Source: Gentiana macrophylla
Lineage: Eukaryota > Streptophyta > Magnoliopsida > Gentianales > Gentianaceae
Direction: 5' to 3'
DNA: 64,000 nucleotides
Assembly (NCBI GenBank): GCA_026214975.1
Contig: CM047805.1
Coordinates: 194,804,601-194,868,600 of the forward strand
Each line of letters starts with the position of its first letter. Positions within the stretch are counted from its first letter, which is position 1. The notes under the pieces are model-generated. The model saw nothing but the letters and a program-made list of their open reading frames with translations. It searched no databases and was not told where the DNA came from. Both the position numbers and the translations under genes were made by a program. Shown here piece after piece: positions 61,101 to 64,000 of this stretch.

Positions 61101-63786
61101 ACTTGAGACCATGAGACTAGGATAATTCATGTTTATCAAGCAGAACATCCATCTATTTGGTGAAATAAGTGATACATGTATTTGGCATGCTACTAAAAAG
61201 ACCTTTGTCTTCTGAGGTTGACAAGCTTGCATATGTGAGACTGATATGTTTTGCCAATTCTCTTTGACTGCTTAAGCTTTCAATGTGGAATGTTTCCTTT
61301 GTTAGAGATTATCAGTTTGAGTTGAGACTGTCAGTTTGGACATGGATGTATTTGATTGAATTTTGGTTGAAATGTTGTTTGGATTGCATCATGTTTCGTG
61401 TCGAATATAGTGGATGTGATGTATGTTGAGGAGAAAAATAAGAGAGAAGATTAATTTATTCAATAAATAAAGTTGTTTTCTTACTGGAGTGAATAAATGA
61501 AATCTTTTTCATAACCAAATGTACGCACTTACAGATCTACATAGGTGGTGGGGAGGGGGGGGGGGGGGGATGTGCCTCCACTCAACTTCCGGGATTTTTT
61601 TTTCCCGCATTGAACCAATGTAGTTTTGTTGCTAAAAAAATACATGTATACTATTGATGCCCCTGGTGCCATTGGATTAAAATTCTGGATCCGCTCTGCC
61701 ACTACGTATACCCTAGTAAAATGAAAGTTTTCTGTGTCTTATATCCTTCAGTCTGACACCTAATTTGGGACGTTTTCATTAGTGTGTGAGGGGAAGGTTT
61801 AATCTTTTTTTTAAAATTTTTTATTTTTTATTTTTTAATTCTGTCTGTTTTTTTTTGAATAGCAAGACACCTTGGATCCTCCAGAAGATTGTTTTCGAAT
61901 CAGACTAGCCATCACACTTCTTGAAACATGTGGACATTACTTTGATCGGGGATCGTCGAAAAGGAAGCTCGATCGCTTCTTAATTCATTTCCAGAAATAT
62001 ATATTGCTGAAAGGTGCAATACCTCTGGATATTGAGTTTGACTTGCAGGTTGGTATTCAGATTTGCATGCATCTTCTGTAGATTAGCTGATACATGTTGG
62101 TGCTGGATTCTTCAGCTCCACCTTTATAACAATGATTGGTGCTCTCCCTCATCGTAATGGGAAAAGTTCTATGAGATTGTTCTTACATTTGTTTTTTGCC
62201 TTTTAACCCATTAAACAGCACATAAGCTAATATAATAAGCTTTCGCGGAAAACAGATAAAAAAAGGTGTCGTAGACATATGCTGCCATTGTCTGCTTGCT
62301 TTTCTTCTTGTTTTCCCTTTTAATTGTTGAATCACATGGAAAAAAAGGGGAGTAAAGTTGGAACCTGCAGTAGATAGGTAACATACATGCATAGATAGGC
62401 ATCGAATATTTGTATGGACTCCTGTGACAGCCGAGGGTAGAGTAACTTTCACGGGATTGAAATTTGCTTTAGCTTTTAGTGGTAATTTGTCTGGGAAGGT
62501 TATCAGGGAACTGTTCTTTTATCTAAATTGTAGTTGCCTTTTCTCTGAAATAGGAACTGAAGATTTCACCTTATTCATATTTGTGTACTCATTTATGCAT
62601 TTCTGAGGGTTTTTTGTTTTGTTTTTGGGTGCACGTTCAAACATCTTCAGGACTTATTTGCCGATCTGCGCCCCAATATGACCCGATATTCATCTGTTGA
62701 GGAGGTTGTTGCAGTGCTGGCTGAACTTGAGGAACGTGACCGTATTGTTGCAACAGAGAAAGCTAGCAGAGAAAAGCATTCAGACACAGAAAAACATCCT
62801 GTCAGGGCTAGTTCTGGAGTTAAGTCAACTAATGGACCGAGCCATGTGAATGGTGTAGAGGAAAATGGTGAATTGCATGTTGAGACAGTTGGAGAGTCAG
62901 AGAGTGATTCCGGTAGTGGTACCACTGAGCAGGTTGATCATGATGATGATGAAGAATTTGATGAAGAAACTCACGATGAAGATAGTGAAACTGAGGATGA
63001 TCATGATGATGGTGCTGGCCCTGCTTCTGACGAGGAGGATGAGGTGCGTGTTAGGAAGCGGGTTACGGAGGTGGATCCAGAAGAGGCTGATGACTTTGAC
63101 CGGGAACTTCGTACTCTTATGCAGGCAAGTACAAATGAATGGATTTTTTTGCCTTTATTCTTATTAATTGAATAATTTCTTTTCTGATTTTGATTTTGTT
63201 TTTTTACTTTTGAATTTCAACATTGGGTTGGTAGCCAAAGATGATATGATTAATCATTAAATGACTGGATGGATGAACGCAGGAGAGCTTGGATTCGAGG
63301 AAACTGGAAATACGGGCCCGGCCAACACTAAACATGATGATACCGATGAATTTGTTTGAGGGATCGAGCAAGGATCATAATCATGGAAAGGGAATCGACG
63401 GTGAAAGCGGTGATGAAATGATTGATGAAGGTTCTGGTGTGGAAAATAGAGATGTCCGAGTTAAGGTTCTTGTAAAGAAGGGAAACAAGCAACAAACAAA
63501 GCAAATGTATATTCCTAGGGATAGCACCCTTATACAAACCACAAAACAGAAGGAAGCAGCGGAACTGGAAGAGAAACAAGACATCAAACGACTTGTTTTA
63601 GAGTACAATGACAGAGAAGAAGAGGAATCGAATGGCTTGGGCTCTCAACCACAGAATTGGACACAGACTAGTGGGAGCCGAGTTGCTAATAGGAGCTACA
63701 CTTGGGAAGGCCAAAGTAGAGGCACTGGACCACGTTATCGACATCATCATCACCCGGGTTTTGGGATTCCTTACAGAAGAAGATGA
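49190..63786 (+). CDS. UPF2: UPF2, regulator of nonsense transcripts (NMD factor)
   Basis: UPF2 bridges UPF1 and UPF3 on mRNAs with premature stops, in the cytoplasm and at the nuclear rim. Coding exons: 49190-49252, 49898-49985, 50684-50886, 51785-52120, 54350-54454, 54818-54945, 55871-56044, 56128-56203, 57169-57468, 57566-57763, 57888-57989, 58349-58600, 58688-58906, 60500-60670, 61863-62048, 62651-63124, 63283-63786. These join in frame to 1192 residues; Arabidopsis UPF2 is close to 1180. Three MIF4G domains at about 50-265, 470-660 and 675-870; a Lys/Glu-rich linker at 410-465; an acidic stretch (DDDEEFDEETHDEDSE) near 950-990; the UPF1-binding C-terminus at 1026-1150 with KRLVLEYNDREEEE. 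Landmarks include CVSRDLIDQLTV, NIETKIRNIRFIGELCKF and PPEDCFRIRLAITLLETCGHY. The exon 9 start is least certain. The last intron uses a GC donor. No frame damage was seen. Confidence 0.95.
49478..49850. repeat. Dispersed repeat, copy 1, in UPF2 intron 1
   Basis: Shares long stretches with 59640-60080, for example GAGTTTGTGCATGTATGGCT versus GAGTTGGTGCATGTATGGCT, and GACATACTACATATG in both. Non-coding. Confidence 0.75.
50090..50390. repeat. Tandem duplication in UPF2 intron 2
   Basis: Two diverged copies about 170-180 bp apart: GATCTCTTTCTGATATCAAGG near 50094 and GATCTCTTTTGAGATCAAGG near 50271, then TATCCTAAATAG and TGTTCTAAATAG at the ends. Confidence 0.6.
52121..54349 (+). other. UPF2 intron 4 (2.2 kb)
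   Basis: No coding sequence. It carries a direct repeat, AAAAGCTTAAGCTGTTGGGG at about 53329 and AAAAGCTTAAGTTGTTGGGG at about 53578, each followed by AGGTGAGTAAT. A shorter relative lies in intron 8 at about 56858. The segment resembles transposon debris. Confidence 0.6.
54640..54700. repeat. Inverted repeat (hairpin) in UPF2 intron 5
   Basis: CCTCCAGAGTCGAGTT and AATTCGACTCTGGAGAGG face each other around a loop of about 10 bases (54648-54691). Weaker pairing seems to extend outward (TTTCGAC / GTCGAATTT). Confidence 0.75.
56204..57168 (+). other. UPF2 intron 8 with uncertain 3' splice site
   Basis: Donor TCG|GTAATG at 56203/56204. The acceptor GTGAAG at 57168 keeps the frame; an earlier AG (57151) would not. 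A possible 9-base micro-exon, CAG|GGCATTAAT|GTAAGT, lies near 57035-57043 and would also keep the frame. Confidence 0.5.
59203..59444. mobile_element. Stowaway MITE (Tc1/Mariner type) in UPF2 intron 13
   Basis: Termini CTCCCTCCGTCTTGTAATAT and the complement of ATATTATGGGACGGAGAGAG, flanked by TA at 59201 and 59445. 242 bp, AT-rich, non-coding, all standard for Stowaway. Confidence 0.9.
59640..60080. repeat. Dispersed repeat, copy 2, in UPF2 intron 13
   Basis: Partner of 49478-49850 in the same orientation. Bounded by GGCGA/CCTAG-rich words (AAGGCATTCGCCTAGTCTC near 59653, GCTAGGTGACACCTAGGCG near 59998). Confidence 0.75.
60146..60180. mobile_element. Stowaway-like terminus fragment
   Basis: CTCCCTCCTTCCCAAAATAT resembles a Stowaway end; no partner terminus was found nearby, so this is a remnant. 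Confidence 0.5.
61550..61570. repeat. G-run in UPF2 intron 14
   Basis: GGTGGTGGGGA followed by 14 G, a G-quadruplex-prone tract in the sense strand of the pre-mRNA. Confidence 0.7.
63125..63282 (+). other. GC-AG intron, last intron of UPF2
   Basis: Exon CAG followed by GCAAGT at 63125, ending ACGCAG at 63282; 158 bp. The only nearby GT (63129) breaks the frame. CAG|GCAAGT is the usual strong context of GC donors. Confidence 0.85.
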
Positions 63787-64000
63787 AACATGTTGTGTAT
63801 AATTTGTGTCAACAAGATGCATTTTGTCCTGCTCAAACAAGCAAGGGTGATCCGGGTGGTAAGTGATTATTGCATTGTCCTAGGATGGAGTGGACATGCA
63901 GTTTCTTTGTCCAAAATGGGGTTTGTGCTTCTAAAACAACGAGGTCGGTTGGTACAGTACAAAGTTGATACAACTTCGTTCCCTACACATATATGTATGT
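63787..64000 (+). other. UPF2 3' untranslated region and flank
   Basis: Begins after the TGA at 63784-63786. No clear AATAAA is seen before the window ends. Confidence 0.6.

Overview
The window is nuclear DNA of a higher plant, probably a eudicot. It has intron-rich genes with GT-AG introns, a nuclear gene for a plastid ribosomal protein, a DYW-type pentatricopeptide repeat (PPR) gene and plant-specific LTR retrotransposon lineages. The species cannot be named from the sequence.

Layout. (1) Positions 1-658, minus strand: 5' part of the nuclear gene for plastid ribosomal protein L10, running off the left edge and broken by three one-base frame disruptions. (2) Positions 1165-39117: one 38-kb block of nested LTR retrotransposons. 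The host is a Tat-lineage Ty3/gypsy element (plus strand, LTRs 1165-1775 and 38501-39117) with gag, protease, RT/RNase H, integrase, a 145-bp tandem array and an antisense extra ORF. Three insertions split it. Element B (3895-11055, TSD GTCAT) is a non-coding Athila-related derivative with an unusual LTR-LTR palindrome. Element C (12356-21831, TSD ATTCC) is a minus-strand Ty1/copia element. Element D (26044-37417, probable TSD ATGTC) is a plus-strand Athila-like Ty3/gypsy element. Removing each insertion with one TSD copy restores the collinearity of the host element, which confirms the nesting. (3) Positions 40654-42638: a single-exon DYW PPR gene, probable orthologue of Arabidopsis At3g24000, with one 1-base frameshift. 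(4) Positions 42639-48830: intergenic DNA with a Tourist-like MITE and a decayed Myb/SANT-like (PIF/Harbinger-associated type) gene. (5) Positions about 48840-63786: a complete UPF2 gene (nonsense-mediated mRNA decay) with 17 coding exons and 1192 predicted residues; its introns carry MITEs and dispersed repeats.

The genes are not an operon-like group: L10 acts in plastid translation, the PPR protein in organellar RNA editing, and UPF2 in cytoplasmic mRNA surveillance. L10 and the PPR gene are divergently oriented; without the retrotransposon block they would be about 2 kb apart.

The most unusual structure is element B. Two LTRs meet U5-to-U5 across an 11-base palindromic spacer, and the whole composite is joined to the target through two U3 ends with an intact TSD. 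This suggests integration of end-joined cDNAs. Caution: LTR pairs differ by short clustered scrambles, often at CAG/CTG/CCGG sites, as if part of the methylated DNA carries uncorrected base-calling errors. Frameshifts in transposons, L10 and the PPR gene may therefore not be biological.
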